This document shows positions 47,635 to 57,024 of a DNA stretch of 64,000 bases, one piece after another. The stretch comes from SZUA-22 sp963751695 (GTDB taxonomy: Bacteria; Bacteroidota; Ignavibacteria; Ignavibacteriales; Melioribacteraceae): assembly GCA_963751695.1 (NCBI GenBank), contig CAVVVP010000010.1, positions 124,001 to 188,000 of the forward strand, read 5' to 3'. The stretch's first letter is position 1; every line of letters begins with the position of its first letter. The notes under the pieces are model-generated. The model worked only from the letters and a program-made list of their open reading frames with translations. It made no database searches and was not told where the DNA came from. Position numbers and translations under genes: made by a program.

Positions 47635-48632
47635 TATTTTTTTCTTTCACTCAATATATTTGCTAACCAAATTAATTTATCTTTCTCTTTTGATTCAGAC
47701 AGAACTGTAAGAGATCTTATTGCTTTTCTAGTATATTTATCAACCTCTTTTGAAGTAATATTAAAAATATTATACTTCTCATAAAGATTTTTATACTTCA
47801 TGATTTCAGATTTCTTGATTCCGCTATTTTCTATAACTTTTCTAAATTCTTTTTTATCTTTTTGATTTGCAAGTTCAATTGCTTTTAGAAGAAGGAAGGT
47901 TTTCTTACCTTCTAAAAGATCTCCACCGACCTGTTTACCAAACTCCTTTGCATCTCCAACAATATCCAACAAATCGTCTTTTAATTGGAATGCCAAGCCT
48001 AAGTTTTCACCATATTTTTCAAGCGCATTTATTTGCTCTGGAGAACCATTTGCTAAAAGACCCCCGAGTGAGCAACACATTTTTGTTAGTGCACCAGTTT
48101 TCATTTTTATCATTTTAAGATATTCAGGGATTGTCACGTTTTTTCTTAATTCGAATTCGGTATCTAAACTTTGTCCTTCACATACATCTATGACACTTTG
48201 ATTAAAAGTATTAATAATGCAGCATGCATTTTGTTTACAATCTTTAATTAATGTTTTGAATGCAATAGCAAGCAAATTATCACCAGCAAGAATAGCAGTA
48301 TTTACGTCATATTTTTTATGAAGCGAGGGTTTCCCTCTCCTTACATCCGCATTATCCATGATATCATCATGTACAAGGGTGAAACTGTGAAGAATTTCTA
48401 CCGAAAGCGCTGCATTGTATGAGTGAGCATATTCACCGCCAATAGCTTTAGTGCATAGTAAAACAATATATCCTCTGAGGTGTTTTCCCCCGCTTTTTAG
48501 AACATAGCGACAAGGATCGTACAATGATTTTGGTTTTGCATTGACTAATAACTTTCTTAGCTTATCGTCAATTGACTTTGCCTCAATATTAAAAGCCTTA
48601 ATAAATTCATTATTGGAATTTTTTGATATCAA
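47634..48632 (-). CDS. Polyprenyl (isoprenyl) diphosphate synthase
   Basis: 332 residues, all-helical trans-prenyltransferase. The first Asp-rich motif is in HDDIMDNADVRRGKPSLH (about residue 80), the second in QLKDDLLDIVGD (about 215); GGKHLRGYIV is the substrate loop. It condenses IPP units onto allylic diphosphates; chain length (geranylgeranyl to octaprenyl) is not told. It overlaps fni by 4 bp and ptsH by 1 bp. Confidence 0.93.
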   Translation of the reverse strand: MISKNSNNEFIKAFNIEAKSIDDKLRKLLVNAKPKSLYDPCRYVLKSGGKHLRGYIVLLCTKAIGGEYAHSYNAALSVEILHSFTLVHDDIMDNADVRRGKPSLHKKYDVNTAILAGDNLLAIAFKTLIKDCKQNACCIINTFNQSVIDVCEGQSLDTEFELRKNVTIPEYLKMIKMKTGALTKMCCSLGGLLANGSPEQINALEKYGENLGLAFQLKDDLLDIVGDAKEFGKQVGGDLLEGKKTFLLLKAIELANQKDKKEFRKVIENSGIKKSEIMKYKNLYEKYNIFNITSKEVDKYTRKAIRSLTVLSESKEKDKLIWLANILSERKK

Positions 48633-49669
48633 TATAAGTGCTCCACTCTAATTATTTTTTCATTTCTTAATTCTTCCACTGTATTGCTTCCAGTTAAAAA
48701 CATAATCTTTTTTATCCCAATAACCCAAGAATTGATTAGATCAATTACCCCGGCACTTCCAGATGTTTCAACCGTTTTTAGAATACTTCTTGCTGACCCT
48801 ACAAGATCAGCTCCTAATGCTAAAGATTTTGCAATATCAAAAAAGCTTTCAATTCCACCAGAACTAATAAGCTTAAATAGAAATTCTGATTTAAGTTTTG
48901 ATATTTCGTTAATACAGTATGATGTTCTTAACCCCCACTCTCTAAAATAATCATTTTCTGAATTAGGATTTCGCAATAATTCGACAGCAGCCCAACTTGT
49001 TCCACCAGCACCGGCAACATCAATTACATCCACACCAGAATCTAAAAGTCTCCTTGCTGAAGTTTGGTTAATTCCGGATCCAACTTCCTTTACAATGATT
49101 GGGAGAGACAACTCTTTTTTAATTTCCGAGATTCTATTTAACAATCCAGTAAAATTAGTTTCTCCTTCGTTCTGTATTAATTCTTGTAATGGGTTCAGAT
49201 GAATTATCAATCCATCTGCAGCTATATCATCGATAATATTTCTTAATAAGTCAAAGTTTTTCAGTTTTACAATTTGAGCAACACCAATGTTACTCATAAT
49301 CGGAATATTATGAGCAATTTCTCTCATCACCTTATAAGTATTTATAGACTTTTGTGATTCTATACTTGCTCGCTGACTTCCAACTCCAATTGCTATGTTA
49401 AGTTCTTGGGCAGCTTCAGCCAGTTTTTCGTTTAATTTACCTGCTCGATTAGTGCCACCAGTCATAGAGGAAATAATTATTGGGAAAGATATTTCTTTTC
49501 CTAAGAAAGTAGTGCTAAGATTAATTTCCTCAATCTTCACTTCAGTTGTTGCGTAATGGATAAACTGATATTTTTCGAATCCGTTAGTTTTTCTATATGA
49601 AACATCATCATTAAGACAGATTTGAATATGCTCGTCTTTTCGCTTTGAAGTATTATTAAAATTATCCAT
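48629..49669 (-). CDS. fni: Isopentenyl-diphosphate delta-isomerase, type 2 (FMN dependent)
   Basis: 346 residues. The type 2 hallmarks are RKDEHIQICL at the N-terminus, PIIISSMTGGTNRAG, GVGSQRASIE, and LQELIQNEGETNF with the conserved Gln and Glu. The FMN site is near GVDVIDVAGAGGTSWAAVE. It interconverts IPP and DMAPP. It is the first gene of a four-gene overlap chain with prenyl synthase, HPr and EI. Its presence is usual in cells using the mevalonate route, but that pathway is not in this window. Confidence 0.94.
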   Translation of the reverse strand: MDNFNNTSKRKDEHIQICLNDDVSYRKTNGFEKYQFIHYATTEVKIEEINLSTTFLGKEISFPIIISSMTGGTNRAGKLNEKLAEAAQELNIAIGVGSQRASIESQKSINTYKVMREIAHNIPIMSNIGVAQIVKLKNFDLLRNIIDDIAADGLIIHLNPLQELIQNEGETNFTGLLNRISEIKKELSLPIIVKEVGSGINQTSARRLLDSGVDVIDVAGAGGTSWAAVELLRNPNSENDYFREWGLRTSYCINEISKLKSEFLFKLISSGGIESFFDIAKSLALGADLVGSARSILKTVETSGSAGVIDLINSWVIGIKKIMFLTGSNTVEELRNEKIIRVEHLY

Positions 49670-49727
49670 AAACTAACAATTAAATTAAAAAATGAAAGAT
49701 ATCCAATTTTGGTTAAAATATATTTTA

Positions 49728-51576
49728 TTAAGAATACTTTTTAATCAACAATCCATCAAAGTATAGTTCTCTTACTTTAATTTTCTTTTGTACAGAATTG
49801 ATTAAAATCATTTCATCTGCTTTTAGTAAATCCTCCTGTGTGATACTTTTTTCTACTATCTGCTCTTGCTGAACTAAATGTTCTCTAAAGCATCCATTAA
49901 GTATCCCTTCCTTAATAGGAGGTGTTAAATATTTTTTATTTTTTCTAATTACAACATTTGTTATAGAACCTTCGCCAATTTGAGAATTCTCATTTAGAAA
50001 AATAACATCATCGTATCCGTTCTGAATTTTTTTGTATTCTTTATTGTACAAGTCACGATTAGTCGTTTTGAAATATTGGAATTTATTCTCAGAATTAATT
50101 CTATGAGTCGAAATTATTGCTTTCCCAATATTTGTAGTTAGTTTTATTTCACTAATTGTGATTGTTGTTTTCCCCCATTTATTTAGAAGTAATCTAACCT
50201 TGTATTGCTTCTCTGATGTGAGAGATTCGGTTGCCTTCAGTATGTCATTTTTAATTTTTTCAAAATTGAAAGTAAAAATGAAAAAATTCGCTGATGATTG
50301 TAACCTTTTCAAGTGTTCATCAAAAAGAAATATTTTACCTTTTTCAAATAACATGGTTTCAATCAATTCAAAGTAAGGGTCCATCTTGGTTAGAAAATTG
50401 GCTTTTAATTCTGCTTCTTGAAATTCTTGTGAAGCTTTACTATCCCAAACAATTCCGCCGCCAATCCCCAAGCTACCTTTCTTAGATATATCATTAAATC
50501 GTAATTGTTCTAATCGGAATATTAAATGAATAATTCCCCTTTTCTATAATCCCAATTGTTCCAGTGTATATTCCCCGGCGCTCATTCTCCAAATCTTTTA
50601 TGATTTCCATTGTTCTTATTTTTGGTGCACCTGTAATTGATCCGCAAGGAAAAATATTTTTAATAATCGAACTAAAAGAAGTATTTAATAATTTAGCTCT
50701 AACAGTCGATGTCATCTGATAGACAGTTTCATATTTTTCAATCTCATAGATTGGATGAGTATGGACTGAGTTATACTCACTGATTTTTCCAAGATCGTTT
50801 CTAAGTAAGTCGACAATCATTATATTTTCAGCTTTGTTTTTTCTACTAGTTTGTACTTTCTCTTTCTGTTTCTCATCATCTATAGAATTAATGCCACGTT
50901 TTTCAGTTCCCTTCATGGGTTTAGAATTAATCTCAAAGCCCTCTGTTTTGAAAAATAGTTCAGGTGAAATTGAAATAATATAGTGATCATTTTCATGTAT
51001 GAGGGCTGTATAATTTGCAGACTGATTAAACAAAAGATGCAAAAATAGATTTGTTATGTCTCCATTAAAATCAAAATGAGCTTTCATAGTATAATTAACT
51101 TGATACGAATTTCCAGCTTTTATGTGCTCTTTTATTTTCTCTATATTTCGTGAATAAGTTTGGTAGTCAGTATTTAAGTGAAGATTCTTTATTAGAGGTT
51201 TCTGGTCGGTAAGAATGTCTTTAATATCCTCCAGATCAATATCTTTAGTTAGTATTTTTTTTACCGCAGAGGAATCATAAAAATAGAAGCATAAATATTT
51301 TTCATCTTGCGTATCTTCTACAAGTTTTGTCAATTTTTCCTCAAGAAGATAACTGGCTTCATAAGTTATATAGCCATATGCGAAAGGATACAATTTCTTA
51401 AGATCATCAATTTTTACAAGGGCATCCAGAAATTCAGATTTATTCCTACATTCTATTTTATGAGTAGGTTTCATAAATACGTAACTCACTTCCCCACCCT
51501 TGGAGAAAGGAGTGTAGAAGAAAGCAGAATCCTTAATCTGTTCTATAGATTTTAATATTTCTTGAATTTTAATCAT
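49728..51576 (-). pseudogene. pabB: Bifunctional aminodeoxychorismate synthase component I/lyase (PabB-PabC fusion), one frameshift
   Basis: The 51576-50494 frame is PabB: SYQVNYTMKAHFDF, then SPELFFKTEG, KPMKGTEKRG, DLLRNDLGKI and PCGSITGAPKIRTMEII, ending IRTITI. About 22 bases later the frame resumes as LRFNDISKKGSLGIGGGIVWDS, the normal PabB end, and runs without a stop into a class IV aminotransferase/lyase (FELIETML, INSVQKKIKVRELY). Read as one, the product is a PabBC fusion converting chorismate to 4-aminobenzoate for folate. One base at about 50500 accounts for the break. Confidence 0.85.
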
Positions 51577-51655
51577 TCAGAACGAACAATGTTTTATCGG
51601 TTTATTAATTTATACTTCTTTTATATCTTGCAATCTAAAAACAGTAGAGAGAAAT

Positions 51656-53158
51656 ATGCAAAAACCAAAGTTAACATTTTGGCAAATATGGAATATGAGT
51701 TTCGGTTTTCTCGGGATCCAATTCGGATTCGCTCTCCAAAATGCAAATGTAAGTAGAATTTTTGAAACTCTTGGGGCTAATATTGATGAGATACCAATAC
51801 TGTGGATTGCCGCTCCAGTAACTGGCCTAATTGTACAACCAATTATCGGACATATGAGCGATAAGACTTGGAATAGGTTTGGCCGACGACGTCCCTATTT
51901 TCTAATTGGAGCAATCTTAGCTTCCATTGCTCTTTTAATTATGCCAAATTCACCAAGTTTATGGATAGCCGCTGGAATGTTGTGGATAATGGATGCATCA
52001 ATAAATATCTCTATGGAACCATTTAGAGCTTTTGTCGGAGATATGTTACCGGAAGAACAAAGAACTCTTGGATTTTCCATGCAGAGTTTTTTTATTGGTA
52101 TTGGTGCCGTAATTGCTTCTGCACTTCCATACATTATGACGAATTGGTTTGGGATAAGTAATATCGCTACTCAAGGCAGCATCCCAGATTCAGTTAAATA
52201 TTCCTTCTACATTGGAGGAGTTGTGTTTTTCCTTGCAGTACTCTGGACTGTTTTAAAGACTAAAGAATATTCACCGGATGAACTCAGAGAGTTTGATTTC
52301 CCAATGAGAAGTAAAGCAGATAATTCAAATAAAGATGCTACTGATTTTTCTCAGCAAAGAAAACTTAAATTTAATGGAATTATTTGGACAATTATTGGGA
52401 TTGCCGCATTCTTAATTTTTAAATATTTCATTTATTTGGATTATGGTCTTGCTGTGTTCTTTATTGGGATTGTTGGTTTTGGAGTTGTTCAGTTACTGAC
52501 AGCATTTCTTATCGGAATTATAAAGAATAATTCGGCATTAGTTGAAGTAATTAGTGACCTGTATAATATGCCAACTACAATGAAGCAATTGGCAGTTGTG
52601 CAATTCTTTTCGTGGTTTGCTCTTTTTGCAATGTGGATATATACGACTCCTGCGGTCACCAAACATATATACGGTGCAGTTGATACATCCTCCAAACTAT
52701 ATAACGAAGGTGCAGATTGGGTAGGCGTTTTAATGGCAGTATACAATGGATTTGCAGCTATAATGGCATTTTTACTAATCTGGATGTCCAGAAGAATCCA
52801 GAGGAAATATGTCCATTCAATTAGTCTTGTTGCCGGTGCTATTGGACTAGCTTCATTCTATTTTATTAAAGATCCAAATTTGCTTCTCATCTCTGAACTT
52901 GGAATCGGTTTAGCCTGGGCATCAATACTTGCAATTCCCTATGCTATTCTGACTGGATCACTTCCACAGCATAAATTAGGTGTATATATGGGAATATTTA
53001 ATTTCTTCATAGTTATTCCCCAAATAACAGCCGCATCAATTTTAGGATTCTTTGTTAAGAATATATTCAATGGAGAAGCTATATATGCGTTGCTATTAGG
53101 AGGTTTATCCTTAGTATTAAGTGCTGTTCTAATGTTAAAAGTAAGTGATAACGAATGA
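51656..53158 (+). CDS. MFS transporter, SLC45/sugar-permease-like
   Basis: 500 residues from ATG 51656. Twelve predicted membrane helices; the loop 2-3 motif GHMSDKTWNRFGRRRPYF is an MFS motif-A form typical of the sucrose/maltose SLC45-like and GPH-related carriers. A central soluble loop is present near residues 215-235. Probably a cation- or proton-linked sugar importer; the substrate is not known. Divergent from pabBC with a 79-bp spacer. Confidence 0.87.
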   Translation: MQKPKLTFWQIWNMSFGFLGIQFGFALQNANVSRIFETLGANIDEIPILWIAAPVTGLIVQPIIGHMSDKTWNRFGRRRPYFLIGAILASIALLIMPNSPSLWIAAGMLWIMDASINISMEPFRAFVGDMLPEEQRTLGFSMQSFFIGIGAVIASALPYIMTNWFGISNIATQGSIPDSVKYSFYIGGVVFFLAVLWTVLKTKEYSPDELREFDFPMRSKADNSNKDATDFSQQRKLKFNGIIWTIIGIAAFLIFKYFIYLDYGLAVFFIGIVGFGVVQLLTAFLIGIIKNNSALVEVISDLYNMPTTMKQLAVVQFFSWFALFAMWIYTTPAVTKHIYGAVDTSSKLYNEGADWVGVLMAVYNGFAAIMAFLLIWMSRRIQRKYVHSISLVAGAIGLASFYFIKDPNLLLISELGIGLAWASILAIPYAILTGSLPQHKLGVYMGIFNFFIVIPQITAASILGFFVKNIFNGEAIYALLLGGLSLVLSAVLMLKVSDNE

Positions 53159-53239
53159 GTATTTAAAATATTAATTGAGTAATTTCAGACTTAATTTTTG
53201 TATTTTATTCTAAAACAATAACATTATAGAGAGGACAAA

Positions 53240-53719
53240 ATGAAAAGAATATTCATCTCTTTACTTTTTTTGCTTTTTGCGGTATCAACAATTAACGCTC
53301 AATTTTTTAATAAATCAGATTTAGAGATTTATAAGAATGATGTTGCTTCTCAGGCAAAAGGACTAGTAAAAGATAATCTTGATCTAACAGATGAACAATC
53401 TAAGGTTTTCTGGCCATTATATGAAGAATACGCTTCTGAATCAAAAGATATTTTAGATGCTGAAATGGGAGTAATTGAAGAATACTTAATGAATTACTAC
53501 ATATTGGATGATCAGAAAGCTAAGGAGTTAACACAAAGCTCTCTCGAATTAAAGAAAAACAAAATTGATTTAACTGAAGAGTATTTAGATAAAATGTCAA
53601 AAGTATTACCAGCGAAACTTGTTGGAAAGTTTCTGCAAATTGAAAATAGAATTGATCTTATGATTGGTCAGCAAAGAACTGAAAAAATTCCGTTAGCAAG
53701 AGACCAAGATAAAGAGTAG
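53240..53719 (+). CDS. Small exported helical protein, unknown (Spy/CpxP-like features)
   Basis: 159 residues with a clear signal peptide (ISLLFLLFAVSTINAQ). The mature part is helical and charged, with DNLDLTDEQSKVFWPLYEEYASE, a pattern seen in exported proteins of the Spy/CpxP-like sort, though no LTxxQ repeat is complete. SD AGAGGACA before ATG 53240. It is closed by a terminator hairpin. Function not recognised. Confidence 0.7.
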   Translation: MKRIFISLLFLLFAVSTINAQFFNKSDLEIYKNDVASQAKGLVKDNLDLTDEQSKVFWPLYEEYASESKDILDAEMGVIEEYLMNYYILDDQKAKELTQSSLELKKNKIDLTEEYLDKMSKVLPAKLVGKFLQIENRIDLMIGQQRTEKIPLARDQDKE

Positions 53720-53729
53720 AATTGAATAA

Positions 53730-53759
53730 GGGTTGTCTAACTAAAAGATTAGACAACCC
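53730..53759. terminator. Bidirectional intrinsic terminator
   Basis: GGGTTGTCTAA (53730-53740) pairs perfectly with TTAGACAACCC (53749-53759) across an 8-base loop. On the plus strand TTCTATTTTT follows, on the minus strand TTATTC. It sits between the convergent gene ends at 53719 and 53763. Confidence 0.85.
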
Positions 53760-53762
53760 CTT

Positions 53763-54541
53763 CTATTTTTCAATAAGATTTGATATTGAGAGTAAAACAC
53801 TGCTTCCATTAAATTTTAAATCGACTCTCCTATTTCCATTTAATTTCTTTAAACTGTACAGAAGTTTCATCACTTTTCTCTTCCCAGTTATAATCCAGGC
53901 ATTCTGACAATTTATAAGACCATTCATTGAATTTATTTTTCTCAGCAGAATTGGTTTTCAATTCTAAAACAATTCGGTCATCTTCTTTTTAAATCTGAAT
54001 CTTGGAATAGATCAATATCAATATTAGAATTCCAACTATTCCCATTAATTTCTAGTTCTCTGTTTCTAAGATAAAAAAAGTTTGTGTTCGAATGAGCTAG
54101 AGAGAATTGAGTAACATCGCAAAGATCCCCAGTTGATGAAAGAGATTTTGTACTTTCAGAGACATAATACATATCTAAAATGTGCCATCCTATATCAGTA
54201 CTCTCACCAGATATATATAAATACCAATGACCAGTTTCATCAATCTCCTGTTCATGAATCACATATGATGATCCTTCCGCTGGGAATGCTCGCTTGTAAG
54301 AACCCGAAGGTGAAACAATAGTTAGCAACGGAAAAAATTGAGCACTCATCTTGATCTTAATAAAATCCCCTGTCTGCAGTTGAACCTGATATGCATCAAA
54401 TCTACCAAAATTATCTTCTAATGCATCATCTGAAGTTAACTCACCGCTCAACTCCATTTTATGGGTATCGAATTGCAAATTTTGGGAATCAATCACTGAT
54501 GTAGAGCCTATATAAAAAATTAAAATGAAAAATATTCTCAT
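53763..54541 (-). pseudogene. Exported protein, unknown, two probable frameshifts
   Basis: The N-terminal frame starts at ATG 54541 or 54550 with a signal peptide (RIFFILIFYIGSTSVIDSQ). A beta-rich pre-peptidase-type domain follows: GRFDAYQVQLQTGDFIKIKMSA, TIVSPSGS, GHWYLYISG. It ends prematurely near 53981. A one-base shift continues KEDDRIVLELKTN, and a second near 53850 continues NGNRRVDLKFNGSSVLL to TAG 53765-53763. Function unknown; the PPC-like domain is a suggestion only. Confidence 0.6.
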
Positions 54542-54620
54542 GATTTTCATACTAATTCCAACTATTTTATTATACTATAAAATTAACAATACAACTTACT
54601 TATTTTACATCATAATTTTC

Positions 54621-55286
54621 ATGAACTTTATCATTATCACTCTAATCACAACTCTATTCATAGTCTATGCAGGAAGTATTTCAGCACAGATATTCGTGGA
54701 GAAAGATCTAGAGCAAGGTGTTACATACATGGTTGAATACATCATTTCTAATGAGTTCGTTTATCTTGCGTCAATCAATAATGATTTGGATTTAATCGAT
54801 TCCCTCTATCTTCGTGCTTTGCATTACCACAACTATGATATTGAAGAAGCTCTACTGACTTTAACATTCACCACTTTACCTTTTAGAGAGATGCCTCTCC
54901 ATTTACCATTTACTAATGTTAGATTAAGTGCGTCTTTACCTTCTGGACCAGACAAAACACTTGAAAAGAAAATAAAAAATGTACCTAAGAAAATTTTCTC
55001 TGATTCTCCAAACACAAAATTTGGAGATAAAGATAAAGTTGCTCACTTCTTTGGAAACGCTTTCCTTTCATATTCAATAACGATTTTTAATATGTCAAAA
55101 TTTCTAAGTATTTTAGTGGAGTTATTTGAAGATTCATTCAAGGTTGAAGGCACTATTGACAATCGAGATTTTATAGCAAATTATCTTGGAGATCATTTTG
55201 GAAAACAATTATTAGATAATGAAAATTTCTTGCCCTCAACATCACTCAGTCTATACAATTTTTTTAAATTAAATTACTGCTACTAG
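54621..55286 (+). CDS. Exported DUF2279/VanZ-like protein, unknown
   Basis: 221 residues from ATG 54621, whose hydrophobic N-terminus (FIIITLITTLFIVYAGSISAQ) is a signal peptide; an in-frame ORF extending up to 54525 lacks a better start. The C-terminal half has DKVAHFFGNAFLSYSI, then LVELFEDSF and DNRDFIANYLG. The Asp-Lys-x2-His ... Glu ... Asp-Asn/Asp-x-Gly pattern matches DUF2279/VanZ-like proteins and the gene at 21.2-22.1 kb. It stops 1 bp before the response regulator. Confidence 0.6.
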   Translation: MNFIIITLITTLFIVYAGSISAQIFVEKDLEQGVTYMVEYIISNEFVYLASINNDLDLIDSLYLRALHYHNYDIEEALLTLTFTTLPFREMPLHLPFTNVRLSASLPSGPDKTLEKKIKNVPKKIFSDSPNTKFGDKDKVAHFFGNAFLSYSITIFNMSKFLSILVELFEDSFKVEGTIDNRDFIANYLGDHFGKQLLDNENFLPSTSLSLYNFFKLNYCY

Positions 55287-55287
55287 T

Positions 55288-56641
55288 ATGAAATCAGTCA
55301 TAATTATTGATGATGAAGTTCAAATATGCGAGAGCATTAAAATGATTCTCGAATATGAGGATTATAAAGTTGATTACTTTACGGAAGCAAGCGAAGGTCT
55401 AGAAAGTATAAAATTTAATCTCTACTCTGTTTTACTCTTGGATATCCAAATGCCAAACACAACTGGATTTGAGGTGCTCAAGAAGATCAATGAAAAAGAA
55501 ATAAATATTAATGTTATAATGATTTCTGCACATAGCAGTTTGGATAATGCTATAAAAGCTACAAAATTAGGTGCATTCGACTTTATTGAGAAACCAATTG
55601 ACCGTGAAAAATTATTGATTAGTGTTCGTAATGCCACTGAAAAAACGACTCTTGTTTCAGAAAATCTCAAACTAAAAAAAGACTTAGAAACTGAAACAAC
55701 TATGATTGGTCAGAGCAAAGCATTTAGCAATATTCTGAATACAATTGAGCGGGTTTCAAAATCTGATGCACGTGTTTTAATAACAGGTGAAAATGGAACT
55801 GGTAAAGAACTGGCAGCCCGAGAGATTCACAGACAGGGTGTAAGAAATGAACAGCCATTCGTAGAAGTTAATTGTGCTGCAATTCCAAACGAATTGATTG
55901 AATCTGAATTATTTGGACATGAAAAGGGAGCTTTTACTGGTGCTCAAAATAAACGTATCGGAAAGTTTGAAGCTGCTAATAATGGGACACTGTTCCTAGA
56001 TGAGATTGGAGATATGAGTCTACAAGCACAGGCTAAAGTCTTAAGAGCAATTGAAGATGGTAAGATAGAGAGGGTTGGCGGTAACAGTAAGATTGAAGTG
56101 GATGTTCGGATAATCGCCGCTACTAATAAAGATCTGCAGAAAGAAATCGATGACGGTAATTTCCGAGAAGACCTCTATCATAGAGTGAATGTTATTCCAC
56201 TAACCATTCCTCCACTTAGGGAGCGCAGAGATGACATTCCATTATTAATAGACCATTTTGTGAGTTCTATTTGCAAAAAGAATAATTTCCCAATAGTGAA
56301 ATTTGACAACTCCGCAATAAGGGTGCTAACAGAAATGCATTGGTCAGGAAACATTCGGGAATTAAAAAATATAATGGAAAGAATTATCATTATGGTACCA
56401 AAGACTGAAATATCTGCAAATGATATTTCGACATTTATTCCAAATGTGACTTCAAAGACTGAGGATTTCTTTAATATCACAAATTCCTTCCAAGAGTTTA
56501 AAAGAAAAAGCGGAGAAGGCTTTTATCGAGAAGCAACTTGACTTAAATAGCTGGAATATTAGTAAAACTGCTGAGATTTTGGGAATACAGAGAAGTCACC
56601 TATACAACAAAATGAAAAAATATAGTATTGAAAAAGAATAG
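55288..56641 (+). CDS. NtrC-family sigma-54-dependent response regulator, frameshift before the HTH
   Basis: Receiver domain (1-115) with the acidic pair Asp8/Asp9, phosphoacceptor Asp52 in LLLDIQMP and Lys in EKPID. The AAA+ domain has Walker A GENGTGKELAA, the sigma-54 contact GAFTGA and Walker B TLFLDEIGDMS. The open frame ends at 56541 as EFKRKSGEGFYREAT. One base fewer in the AAAA run near 56500 gives KEKAEKAFIEKQLDL and a Fis-type HTH, AEILGIQRSHLYNKM, to TAG 56641. The HTH is the DNA-binding part. No histidine kinase is adjacent. Confidence 0.87.
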
Positions 56642-56674
56642 AATTAAGAATTAGCATTAAATATTGGAGGAACA

Positions 56675-57022
56675 ATGGAAGAAACAATATTTTCTAAGAT
56701 AATTAGAAAAGAGATTCCAGCAGATATAGTATTTGAATCTGATTCAATTCTTGCATTTCGCGACATAAATCCACAAGCACCAACTCACATTCTGATTATA
56801 CCTAAAATCGTAATACCTACAGTTAGACAATTAAGTGGGCGTGAACATTCTGCTCTACTTGGAGAAATGATTGATACTGCAAATAAAATTGCTCAAGACG
56901 AAGGGATTTCCAAGGATGGATTTCGCTTGGTCTTTAACTGCGGAGATAATGGTGGTCAAGAAGTATATCACATACATCTTCATCTTCTGGGAGGTAGGCA
57001 GATGCAGTGGCCTCCTGGTTAA
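56675..57022 (+). CDS. HIT (histidine triad) family hydrolase
   Basis: 115 residues. ETIFSKIIRKEIPADIVFES at the N-terminus and the histidine triad YHIHLHLLGGRQM near the end are hallmarks of the HINT branch, which hydrolyses adenosine phosphoramidates. SD GGAGG five bases upstream of ATG 56675. Physiological substrate unknown. Confidence 0.94.
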   Translation: MEETIFSKIIRKEIPADIVFESDSILAFRDINPQAPTHILIIPKIVIPTVRQLSGREHSALLGEMIDTANKIAQDEGISKDGFRLVFNCGDNGGQEVYHIHLHLLGGRQMQWPPG

Positions 57023-57024
57023 AT

